64,000 nucleotides of DNA from Methylomonas sp. MK1 (GTDB lineage Bacteria > Pseudomonadota > Gammaproteobacteria > Methylococcales > Methylomonadaceae): assembly GCF_000365425.1 (NCBI RefSeq), contig NZ_AQOV01000002.1, positions 806,001 to 870,000 on the forward strand, given 5' to 3'. The position numbers were made by a program, and so were the translations under genes. The notes under the pieces were generated by a model. It was not told the DNA's origin, did not search any database, and worked only from the letters and a program-made list of their open reading frames with translations. Below are positions 27,897 through 35,789 of this stretch, in pieces; the stretch's first letter is position 1, and each line of letters opens with the position of its first letter.

Positions 27897-30665
27897 ATGA
27901 AATTAAATGGTCCAATGCGGATTGGGTTTTTGCTGGTTTGCGCCTCGGAGTCTTCGCTAGCCGATTCGTTGTCGTCCGACGTGACGTGGTCGGTGATTGG
28001 GCGCAACATCACCATTACTCAACCGTCCTTTGCCGGCGTGGGCAGGGGCAGTTTTGCCGGTAATTCGGCAACGGTAGGTTCGGGGTCCAGCGTCAATTTG
28101 GCTGGTAGTTACAACATCCAGGAAGGCGATACCAGTTATTGTCCAGGCTGCGTCATCCAGCTTTATAACGCTTGGATTGCCCCGGCTCAAGCCGGTTCCG
28201 CCGGCTTTTTCTCGGGAGTAATCTATCCCGGTTTTGGTAGCCAAAGCGGATCGTTCTCGAACCAACTCACTGCCCCTAAAACTCCTGGCACTTACTTTAT
28301 TGGTCTTGGCGCAACGCTGGATTATGTTTACCAACCGAATACTGCCGGCGGGTTCGGAAAAGACCAGAATGGCATTTCCGGTTTCGCGCCGTTCCAGGTT
28401 ACTGTTACACCCTTAGCGCTGAGTCCCATTGCATCCAGCGACAGCTTCAGCACGCTGCCTGGTTATTATTACAGCACCGGCGGCGATTTCAGCAACCACG
28501 GCACATTGATCAATAGCAGTGCCACGCTCAGTCATAGTTCAGGGGTTTTCTCCAACTTTGGCGCCATCAACAATCAAGGCGTACTTGAGAATGCTGGACA
28601 GATGGTCAATAGCGGCAGCATTGACAATGTTACCGGCAATACGCTGACAAACGTCGGCGAACTGGTTAATCAGGGTAGTTTCGGCAATGCCGGACAACTG
28701 AGTAATCAGGGTACTTTCAACAATCACGGCGTGCTTAACAATGCTGGGACCATCAGCAATAACGGCCAATTCAATCTGGCGCAAACCGGACTCATTACCG
28801 GGGCCGGCGATTTCTATAATAGTGCGCAAGGACGCGTCGATATTTCCGGTACCCATACGCATCGGTTTGATGGCAATGTCAGTAACGACGGTGTTTTTCG
28901 AACGGTTAACACCTCGGTGGCTTTTACCGGCAACTTTACGAATAACGGCCGCTATGAGAGCGATCCGTCGACCAATCAATTCAACAATCTTTCGATAGGT
29001 TCCAGCGGCTATTTGGTGGGCGGTGCCGGCGATGTTTTCATTGTGACCGGTGATTTCAATAATGCCAGTACGCAAAATACGCTATGGAATACCGCGAATG
29101 CCGATCTGGTTTTCAGCGGACCCAACGCCACGCAACACGCAATGAGCTTGACGGGCAGCGACCAAGGACAAACCACCAGCGGTGCGATCAATAATTTTGC
29201 CTGGGGGTCGGTGACAGTGGCGAGCGGCAACGGCTTGCAGTTAATCGATGGCAATAGCACGCCCGGTGCTGCGCTGTATGCCAGCCGACTGGTATTGGCG
29301 GATGGTGTAAACCAATTAAGCAACATCAGCAGCGATTACAATATCTACGTAGATCCGAATTTGCCCGAAAATCAGTATCTTTTGGGGGCGATACGCAGTT
29401 TTGGTGGCGGTAGGGGGCAATTGGCGCCCTGGAGCTTGCAGCCTTTTGCCGAAGAGACTACTACCGCGCCGGAATTAACCTTTAATCAACAGACCTTTGC
29501 ACCGGCCTTGAATGAGGCGTGCGCTACCCCAAGTGGCATTTTGGCTACCCGTTGCCTGCAACTGCAAGCGCTCAGTCCGGAAGAGCAAACCAGTGCGGTT
29601 GCCGCTTTGACGCCTGATCAAGTGCCGAGCCAGATGGCCGGGCCGGTGAAATTGGGCGCGACGCGCATGGATGGCCCGCTCACCCGCTTGGCGAGCTTAC
29701 GCGCTGGCGGTGGCAGTGCGCCTTTGTCGGTTAATTTTAACGGTATCCAATTATCCGCCAACACCTTGGGCGCTCAGGGGCTAGGCGGCGCGGCCGGAGA
29801 TGACGAGTTATTCCGCGATTCGCCGTTGGGCCTGTTTTTGCAAACCCGGTTTAATTTTGCCAATCTGCAAGGTGACGCCTGGGATCGCGGCTTCGATTCG
29901 CAAGCGCGCACCGTGACGGGCGGAGCGGATTATCGGCTTAGCGATAAATTGGTGGTTGGCGCGGCTTTTAACTACACGCACTCTTCCACTCAGTATGCCG
30001 ATTCAGCCGGTAATATGAGTAGCGATACCTATCTGGGTGCGATTTACGGTAGCTATTATCTGCCCGAGGATATTTATCTGGATTGGGTGGGAAATTACGG
30101 CGGCAATGACTATGCCTTTAATCGCCAATATGCCTATTCCGGATTCGCCGGCCAATCCACGTCTACAACCACCGGCAATCAATACGGTTTTGCCTTGAGC
30201 GGCGGCAAAGACTTTAATTGGGACGAATGGGCCATCGGCCCTTATCTGCGTTTGGAGTATTTGGGCATGAACATTGCCCGATATCAGGAGCAAAGCGGCA
30301 ACGGCTTCGACATCATCACCGGGGAGCAGATCAATCATTCCTTCGTCAGTAATCTCGGTACCCAAATCAGTTATGCGCTCAGCACGCCATGGGGGGTGTT
30401 CACGCCGGCAGCTCGCGTGGAATGGGAGCATCAATACCTTAACGACAATCGTTTGATCCACATGCGTTTGGCGCAGGCCGAGCCAGGGCAGGGCAATTTT
30501 ACGATTCAGACCGGCGAACCCGACCGCGATTACCTCAACCTCGGCGGTTCGGTTAGTGCAACATTACCCAATGGCGGATCCGGATTCGTGCGTTACGAAA
30601 CCCGCTTAGGTCAAGCCAATATTTCTGACCATATCCTGGAAGCGGGCCTGCGGATGACTTTCTAG
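27897..30665 (+). CDS. Autotransporter with repeat passenger
   Basis: A 922-residue exported protein. The N-terminus is weakly signal-like (MKLNGPMRIGFLLVCASESSLA). The passenger contains a CPGC pair near residue 87. A repeat block at about residues 195-300 has short units of the type NxGxLxNxG, which suggests a parallel beta-helix. A C-terminal beta-barrel (about residues 640-922) ends in LEAGLRMTF, with the terminal Phe needed by the outer-membrane assembly machinery. This is a type Va secretion design: the barrel inserts in the outer membrane and the passenger is shown on the surface. Adhesion is the usual role but is not proven. Confidence 0.85.
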   Translation: MKLNGPMRIGFLLVCASESSLADSLSSDVTWSVIGRNITITQPSFAGVGRGSFAGNSATVGSGSSVNLAGSYNIQEGDTSYCPGCVIQLYNAWIAPAQAGSAGFFSGVIYPGFGSQSGSFSNQLTAPKTPGTYFIGLGATLDYVYQPNTAGGFGKDQNGISGFAPFQVTVTPLALSPIASSDSFSTLPGYYYSTGGDFSNHGTLINSSATLSHSSGVFSNFGAINNQGVLENAGQMVNSGSIDNVTGNTLTNVGELVNQGSFGNAGQLSNQGTFNNHGVLNNAGTISNNGQFNLAQTGLITGAGDFYNSAQGRVDISGTHTHRFDGNVSNDGVFRTVNTSVAFTGNFTNNGRYESDPSTNQFNNLSIGSSGYLVGGAGDVFIVTGDFNNASTQNTLWNTANADLVFSGPNATQHAMSLTGSDQGQTTSGAINNFAWGSVTVASGNGLQLIDGNSTPGAALYASRLVLADGVNQLSNISSDYNIYVDPNLPENQYLLGAIRSFGGGRGQLAPWSLQPFAEETTTAPELTFNQQTFAPALNEACATPSGILATRCLQLQALSPEEQTSAVAALTPDQVPSQMAGPVKLGATRMDGPLTRLASLRAGGGSAPLSVNFNGIQLSANTLGAQGLGGAAGDDELFRDSPLGLFLQTRFNFANLQGDAWDRGFDSQARTVTGGADYRLSDKLVVGAAFNYTHSSTQYADSAGNMSSDTYLGAIYGSYYLPEDIYLDWVGNYGGNDYAFNRQYAYSGFAGQSTSTTTGNQYGFALSGGKDFNWDEWAIGPYLRLEYLGMNIARYQEQSGNGFDIITGEQINHSFVSNLGTQISYALSTPWGVFTPAARVEWEHQYLNDNRLIHMRLAQAEPGQGNFTIQTGEPDRDYLNLGGSVSATLPNGGSGFVRYETRLGQANISDHILEAGLRMTF

Positions 30666-30687
30666 CTCCGCAAGCCGTTCTTGAGCG

Positions 30688-31203
30688 TTACCGATACGGT
30701 GGTGGGGGCGGCAAGCCGGGCGGTGGCGGTGGAATACTCGGTTGTGAGGTTTTGGGCGCTGGCGATTGGTAAGAAAACTGCCCGGATACCGGTACTCTGT
30801 GCCCCTTGGCATACATGCATTGCACATAAGCATTGTCGTAACCTTGTTGTGTGGCATAGCCGGAGCGTCTTGATTCGCCGCTGCCGACGATAGTCCCGGC
30901 TACCAAACCCGTGCCCGCGCCGATTGCCGCTCCGCCGCCCCCACCAATTGCGGCGCCGGCTGCTGCGCCTACTGCCGTGCCGACCGCTGCACTGCCAATT
31001 TGGCTATCGGCGCTGGCCTGATTTGGCGTGGCGCCGACTTGTCCAGACGCGTATTGCTGGCATTGAAAATCGTCCTGGCGAAATTGTTCGAACGATAGGC
31101 CGGTGCCGGGCAGCGCCATCACACTGGGGCCGGAAGGCATATGGGCGCAGCCGCTCAAGGCCAGTGCCGCGCAGATTCCCGCCATTTGGTTTTTAGTGTT
31201 CAT
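30688..31203 (-). CDS. Glycine-zipper lipoprotein
   Basis: A 171-residue lipoprotein with lipobox ALSGC (cysteine at residue 19). The middle has a glycine-zipper stretch (AAVGTAVGAAAGAAIGGGGGAAIGAGTGLVAGTIVG), typical of the YMGG-like Gly-zipper family that inserts into membranes. It is preceded by a small Cys-containing segment and followed by a proline-rich tail (PPPPPGLPPPPPYR). Outer-membrane location is likely. Function is unknown. Confidence 0.78.
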   Translation of the reverse strand: MNTKNQMAGICAALALSGCAHMPSGPSVMALPGTGLSFEQFRQDDFQCQQYASGQVGATPNQASADSQIGSAAVGTAVGAAAGAAIGGGGGAAIGAGTGLVAGTIVGSGESRRSGYATQQGYDNAYVQCMYAKGHRVPVSGQFSYQSPAPKTSQPSIPPPPPGLPPPPPYR

Positions 31204-31218
31204 GTATGCGGTCTCCTG

Positions 31219-31614
31219 CTAATTTTGCGGCGTTGGCTCGACTTGTTGCCAGCCATTCGCACACTCTTTTACGTAAGGATAATAGCCGGCCGGATCATTA
31301 CAGTAATACCAATAGCCTTCGGCTAAGGGACTGTTCTGGGGCTGACTGCGCTCGCGTTCAATATAGACCGGGGGTTGCACTGGTACGGTGATAATTTCCC
31401 GCGGGTAATATGGATACGCCGGGTAGTAAGGATAAGTCGGGTAAAACGGTCCGGGATAGAGTGGCGCACCAAAGTAAAAGCCAAAACCCGGACGGAAATG
31501 GCCGCCAAAATGCCGACCGCCGTGATGGTGAAACGGGTCGGCGTTCGCGCTTAGTGCCCATGCCGACAGTAAAGCGATCAGCGGGGCTGTCATCCACTTT
31601 TTGAATTTAAACAT
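31219..31614 (-). CDS. Exported His/Tyr/Pro-rich protein
   Basis: A 131-residue protein with a signal peptide ending near SANADP, then a His-, Gly-, Pro- and Tyr-rich low-complexity middle with about ten Tyr-Pro pairs, and a C-terminal conserved-looking segment GYWYYCNDPAGYYPYVKECANGWQQVEP with two Cys. This ending is common to a small family of envelope proteins in proteobacteria. Function unknown. It is two bases from the histidine kinase stop, so it may be part of its operon. Confidence 0.72.
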   Translation of the reverse strand: MFKFKKWMTAPLIALLSAWALSANADPFHHHGGRHFGGHFRPGFGFYFGAPLYPGPFYPTYPYYPAYPYYPREIITVPVQPPVYIERERSQPQNSPLAEGYWYYCNDPAGYYPYVKECANGWQQVEPTPQN

Positions 31615-31616
31615 AC

Positions 31617-33089
31617 TTACCTCTGGTTTGCTTGCCGGGTTGGAAACGGGATCTCAATCAGCACGCTTAGGCCGCCTTGCGGCCGGTTGCTGGCGCTGAT
31701 GCTGCCGCCATGCGCTTCGACGGCGCGATGCGCGATGGTGAGTCCCAGGCCGGTGCTGTGCGGCTTTTGTGCTTGTCCGCTACGGAAAAACGGCTGAAAA
31801 ATAGCCGTCAAATCCTGATCGGGTACCCCCGGGCCGTCATCGTCCACCCGAATTCTTAAGCGACGATTATCGCTATCAAAATCGGTGGCAATTAATACCG
31901 TGCCTTCGGCTTTACAGTGCTGCACCGCATTACGCAGCACGTTTTCGATAGCGCGATGCAATAGTTCGCTTTGGCATTCGACCACCGCATCGATGTTGCC
32001 GTGATAACTCAAATCGATACTCTTTGGTTCCGTCTCGAAACGCACGTCGGCGACAATGTCGGCCATTAGGTCGTCGAGATTGATTAGATCAAGTTTTCCT
32101 GGCGCAACGCCCGCTTCCAGCTTAGATAACATCAATAATTCGCCGACCAAATCGCTGATGCGTTGCGATTCGCGTTCGATACGTTCCAGCGTAGCCGGCA
32201 ATTTTTCCGGTTGTTGTTGGGCTAGACCAATAGCGGCTTGGATACGCGCCAACGGTGAGCGCAGTTCATGAGACACATCGTGCAGCAGATGTTGCTGGGC
32301 ACTGATTAGCGAGCAGATTTTTTGCGCCATATGGTCAAAGTCGCGACCCAGGTCCGCCAATTCGTCGCTCCGTCTACCCATTACATTACCGATTCGCGTA
32401 TTCAGCCGGCCTTGAGCCACAGCGCTAAACGCATCGCGCAGGTTGCGAATGGGTTTGGCGAAATACCAGGCCAACAGTCCGCTGAACAGCAGACTGGCCA
32501 AACAGCCGGAGATTATCGGTAAAATCGGCGCGGGCGGTTCATTACGCGGGCGGCGGCTGCGGTCATCGGGAGGTGGTGGGGGCCGATCTCCGGGGATAGG
32601 GCCGTCAAAGCCAAGTGGCGGTAGTCCCGGATTGCCACCCGGAAATGAGGGCCTGAATAAGTCGCCAAAACCGTGCTCGGGCAAGGGTACAAAAAGCAGA
32701 TAATGGTGACCGTCGTCGGTCGCAACCATCTGGATGGCATCTGGATAGGCGTTTTTTCGATATAAGGCTCGGGCCTGTTGCAATACTTCTGCCGCTAACG
32801 GCCTGTCCAACAACTCCCGGTCAGTATCGTCTACCGCATATATCGGCGGGAAACGGGTGCTTTGCAAGGTCTGCATAAAGTCGTGCAAGCCCTTGACGCC
32901 GCCATGCGGCAACGTGCTGGCGGCCAGCTTGACCAGCGAAGCGCGTCTCACATCGACGACATCAGCTTGCTTGGACGACAGGTTTTGCTGCGCGGAGTGT
33001 CTGAGCCAAACGGCGGTACCCACACCAATGCCCGCCGTTAACAACGCCAGCCAGAACGCAAAGAAAAACTTCCAAAACAGTCGGCCCAT
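31617..33089 (-). CDS. CpxA-like sensor histidine kinase
   Basis: A 490-residue membrane kinase. Two membrane helices (about residues 7-29 and 190-210) flank a periplasmic domain. It has an unusual proline-rich region before the second helix (GDRPPPPPDDRSRRPRNEPP). A HAMP domain follows, then the phospho-acceptor His in HDVSHELRSPLARIQ, the N box (ENVLRNAVQHC), G1 (DDGPGVPD) and G2 (GLGLTIAHRAVEAHGG). It begins one base after the response regulator stop. It probably reports envelope stress, because its divergent neighbour is a Spy/CpxP-like protein. Confidence 0.88.
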   Translation of the reverse strand: MGRLFWKFFFAFWLALLTAGIGVGTAVWLRHSAQQNLSSKQADVVDVRRASLVKLAASTLPHGGVKGLHDFMQTLQSTRFPPIYAVDDTDRELLDRPLAAEVLQQARALYRKNAYPDAIQMVATDDGHHYLLFVPLPEHGFGDLFRPSFPGGNPGLPPLGFDGPIPGDRPPPPPDDRSRRPRNEPPAPILPIISGCLASLLFSGLLAWYFAKPIRNLRDAFSAVAQGRLNTRIGNVMGRRSDELADLGRDFDHMAQKICSLISAQQHLLHDVSHELRSPLARIQAAIGLAQQQPEKLPATLERIERESQRISDLVGELLMLSKLEAGVAPGKLDLINLDDLMADIVADVRFETEPKSIDLSYHGNIDAVVECQSELLHRAIENVLRNAVQHCKAEGTVLIATDFDSDNRRLRIRVDDDGPGVPDQDLTAIFQPFFRSGQAQKPHSTGLGLTIAHRAVEAHGGSISASNRPQGGLSVLIEIPFPTRQANQR

Positions 33090-33090
33090 C

Positions 33091-33774
33091 TTATTCCTTG
33101 ATCATCTGGTAGCCTTGGCCGCGCACGGTCTGGATATAAGAGCGGCCGTCCGGCTGGTTGCCGAGTTTCTGGCGGATGCTGCTCATATGCACATCAATGC
33201 TACGGTCGAAACGCGCCAGTGGCCGGCCCAGGGCTTTTTCGGAGAGCTCGTTTTTGCTGACGACCCGGCCCACCTGACTGGCCAAGGTTTCCAGCAAATT
33301 GAACTCGGTGCTGGTTAGCTCCAGGTCTTGTTCGAACCAGGCAGCTTTGCGTTTTTCCGGCCACAGTTTCAACGGGCCGGCCACAATCGGTCCGGGCGAG
33401 AGATTGGCGGCGGGCTGGGTTCGGCGCAAAATTGCGCGGATTCTTGCGACCAGTTCTCTGGGCGTGCAAGGCTTGGGGACATAGTCGTCGGCGCCGGATT
33501 CCAGGCCAATGATTCGGTCCACGTCATCGCCCTTGGCTGTGAACATCAGTACCGGAACCCTGCTTTTCAGGCGGATGCGCGTCAATATCTCGGTGCCTTT
33601 GATATCCGGCAACATGATGTCCAAAATGACCAGTTGATATTCGCCGGATAGGGCATGTTGCAGTCCGGATGCGCCGGTATGGCTGACGTCCACCGCAAAA
33701 CCTTCCTGCGCCAGATACTCCTGGAATAATGTGGCCAGTTCTACGTCGTCATCGATAATTAACACTTTGTGCAT
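33091..33774 (-). CDS. CpxR-like response regulator
   Basis: A 227-residue OmpR/PhoB-family regulator. The receiver domain has DDD at residues 8-10 and the phospho-acceptor Asp in LVILDIMLPDIKGTE. The C-terminal winged helix is RSIDVHMSSIRQKLG. It forms a two-gene operon with the kinase after it. A CpxR-type box lies upstream at 33839-33853, so the system probably controls itself and the divergent Spy-like gene. Confidence 0.9.
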   Translation of the reverse strand: MHKVLIIDDDVELATLFQEYLAQEGFAVDVSHTGASGLQHALSGEYQLVILDIMLPDIKGTEILTRIRLKSRVPVLMFTAKGDDVDRIIGLESGADDYVPKPCTPRELVARIRAILRRTQPAANLSPGPIVAGPLKLWPEKRKAAWFEQDLELTSTEFNLLETLASQVGRVVSKNELSEKALGRPLARFDRSIDVHMSSIRQKLGNQPDGRSYIQTVRGQGYQMIKE

Positions 33775-33838
33775 GATTGTCGCTCGTTGGCTGTGTGCTC
33801 ATCATCATAGCCCCGGCTTCCGCCGACAACCAGCGGGA

Positions 33839-33853
33839 TTTACCTGATTTTAC
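33839..33853. promoter_or_regulatory. CpxR-type binding box
   Basis: TTTACCTGATTTTAC is an exact copy, on the plus strand, of the reverse complement of GTAAA-N5-GTAAA, the CpxR consensus known from enterobacteria. It lies between the divergent starts at 33774 (minus) and 33954 (plus). This supports naming the two-component system as Cpx-like. Confidence 0.72.
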
Positions 33854-33953
33854 ACGGCACTAACAGCACTTAACCTCTGATTTGAAATACTGACTACGAC
33901 GAAATCGAACAGGTTTTGTCCTTATGTTTACCATCATTTTTGAGGCATTTTTT

Positions 33954-34394
33954 ATGAAAAAATTAGTATTGTTACTCGGCTTGTTACCCTTAATTGCAAT
34001 GGCTAAACCGCCGCATGGCGAACACCACGGTGGCGACAAACCACCGATGCATATGTTCGGCGAAGCGGACGGCGAGCAACATTTGCCGCGGTATTTGAAG
34101 AAACTTGATCTCAGCGAAAAGCAGGAAGCCGATATCAAAAATTTAATGAAGACCCGATTCGGCGACGGGCAGGCCCGTTTTAAAGAAGAGCATGCATTGA
34201 GAGGCGAATTGCACGCTTTGAGCTTTTCCGCCGATTACGATGAGGGAAAGACCAAAGCCTTGCTTGAGAAATCTTCCGCTATGCATCAGCAGATGGCTTT
34301 GGAAAAATCCAAGCTCGATCATGAGATTTTTATGATATTAACGGCCGAGCAGCAAGAAAAACTGAAAGCTGAAATCGGCAAATTCGAACACTGA
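33954..34394 (+). CDS. Spy/CpxP-like periplasmic protein
   Basis: A 146-residue exported protein. A signal peptide (MKKLVLLLGLLPLIAMA) is followed by a His-rich stretch and a helical domain with a late LTAEQQEKLKAEI motif, the LTxxQ type of Spy and CpxP. Such proteins act as periplasmic chaperones or as negative regulators of CpxA. I chose ATG at 33954, with GAGG upstream. An earlier ATG at 33924 would add a poor N-terminus. It faces the Cpx-like operon across a CpxR-type box. Confidence 0.82.
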   Translation: MKKLVLLLGLLPLIAMAKPPHGEHHGGDKPPMHMFGEADGEQHLPRYLKKLDLSEKQEADIKNLMKTRFGDGQARFKEEHALRGELHALSFSADYDEGKTKALLEKSSAMHQQMALEKSKLDHEIFMILTAEQQEKLKAEIGKFEH

Positions 34395-34585
34395 ATGAAC
34401 CTGTTGTCCCTGCATAGCCCGTTGCAGTGGCTGCTGGCACCTGGGCAGTCCGGCTAAGGTGGAATTGGCAATAAATACAGTGTCTTTGTGAACGATCAGA
34501 ATCTTAGCGACGCACCAAGTTAGAAAATTGTTAATGACCAAACAGCCATAATTTCGTAAAATCACTCAAGTTTTTATCTATCAGG

Positions 34586-34617
34586 AACGGGATGAGTCGC
34601 AAGATTTATCCCGTTTT
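34586..34617 (+). terminator. Attenuator-like hairpin in the carA leader
   Basis: AACGGGAT at 34586-34593 pairs perfectly with ATCCCGTT at 34608-34615 around a 14-base loop, followed by TTTTC. It ends 21 bases before the carA start. It has the form of an intrinsic terminator placed inside a leader, so it may attenuate carAB transcription. No leader peptide or PyrR box was identified. Confidence 0.6.
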
Positions 34618-34638
34618 CTACATCTAAGGTGGCCAATC

Positions 34639-35772
34639 TTGAACAAACCTGCATTACTGGTACTAGAAGACGGGACGGTGTTTCACGGCATTTCGATCGG
34701 TGCCGACGGCTGTTCCGTGGGAGAAGTGGTTTTTAACACGGCACTGACCGGCTATCAGGAAATACTCAGCGACCCGTCATACGCACGGCAAATCGTCACA
34801 TTGACCTATCCGCATATAGGCAATGTCGGTACCAACGCTGAAGACGACGAATCGGCAAAAGTATTTGCCAGTGGTCTGGTGATACGCGACTTGCCTTTGC
34901 TGGCCAGCAGCTGGCGTAACGCGAAAACCCTGCCGGAATATCTGCGCGAGCACAAAGTGGTGGCGATTGCCGACATCGATACCCGTAAGTTAACCCGTTT
35001 ACTGCGGGATAAAGGCGCGCAGCGCGGTTGCATCATGGCCGGCGAGATCGTTGATTTAGATGCCGCGAAACAGGCGATCGAAGGTTTTCCTGGTCTGCAA
35101 GGTATGGATCTGGCTAAGGAAGTGACGACGGCCACCAGCTACGAATGGACCGAAAATGTCTGGAAATTGGGCGAAGGCCATACTCAAGCGGCTAATCTGA
35201 CCAAGCATGTAGTGGCGTATGATTTTGGTGTCAAACGCAACATTCTGCGCTTGCTTGCTAATCGCGGCTGCCGGGTGACGGTCGTGCCGGCCACCACCCC
35301 AGCCGAAACAGTGTTGGCAATGAATCCCGACGGCGTGTTTCTCTCCAACGGCCCCGGTGACCCGGAGCCTTGCACCTATGCGATTGATGCTATCAAAGCC
35401 ATCTTGGAGAAAAAAGTGCCGGTATTCGGCATTTGCTTAGGTCACCAATTGCTGGCTTTGGCTAGCGGTGCGAAAACCGAGAAAATGAAGTTCGGCCATC
35501 ACGGCGCCAACCATCCGGTGCAGGAACTGGCGACCGGCCGGGTGATGATCAGCAGTCAAAACCACGGTTTTGCCGCCAGCGCCGATTCCTTGCCGGCCAA
35601 TTTAAAGGCAACCTATGTGTCGCTGTTCGACGGTAGTTTGCAAGGCATCGCTCGCACCGACGTGCCGGCCTTCAGCTTTCAAGGGCATCCGGAAGCCAGC
35701 CCCGGTCCGCACGATGTCGAGTCCTTGTTCGACGATTTCATCGATTTGATGAACCAGCCTCGTTCCGCTTAA
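34639..35772 (+). CDS. carA: Carbamoyl-phosphate synthase small subunit
   Basis: A 377-residue glutaminase subunit that releases ammonia from glutamine for carbamoyl phosphate, the shared precursor of pyrimidines and arginine. The N-terminal domain opens [15 protein letters not shown]. The class I amidotransferase triad is visible as Cys in [15 protein letters not shown] with His and Glu in [12 protein letters not shown]. The start is TTG at 34639, set by AAGGTGG nearby upstream and by family alignment. It is 17 bases from carB. Confidence 0.96.
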   Translation: MNKPALLVLEDGTVFHGISIGADGCSVGEVVFNTALTGYQEILSDPSYARQIVTLTYPHIGNVGTNAEDDESAKVFASGLVIRDLPLLASSWRNAKTLPEYLREHKVVAIADIDTRKLTRLLRDKGAQRGCIMAGEIVDLDAAKQAIEGFPGLQGMDLAKEVTTATSYEWTENVWKLGEGHTQAANLTKHVVAYDFGVKRNILRLLANRGCRVTVVPATTPAETVLAMNPDGVFLSNGPGDPEPCTYAIDAIKAILEKKVPVFGICLGHQLLALASGAKTEKMKFGHHGANHPVQELATGRVMISSQNHGFAASADSLPANLKATYVSLFDGSLQGIARTDVPAFSFQGHPEASPGPHDVESLFDDFIDLMNQPRSA

Positions 35773-35789
35773 GTTTTTTACAGAGTGAT

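Noticed and set aside
28490..28800. CRISPR array in the autotransporter repeat region
   Set aside because: The repeats are short, imperfect coding units in a continuous reading frame, not direct repeats with unique spacers. No CRISPR array or cas gene is present in the window.
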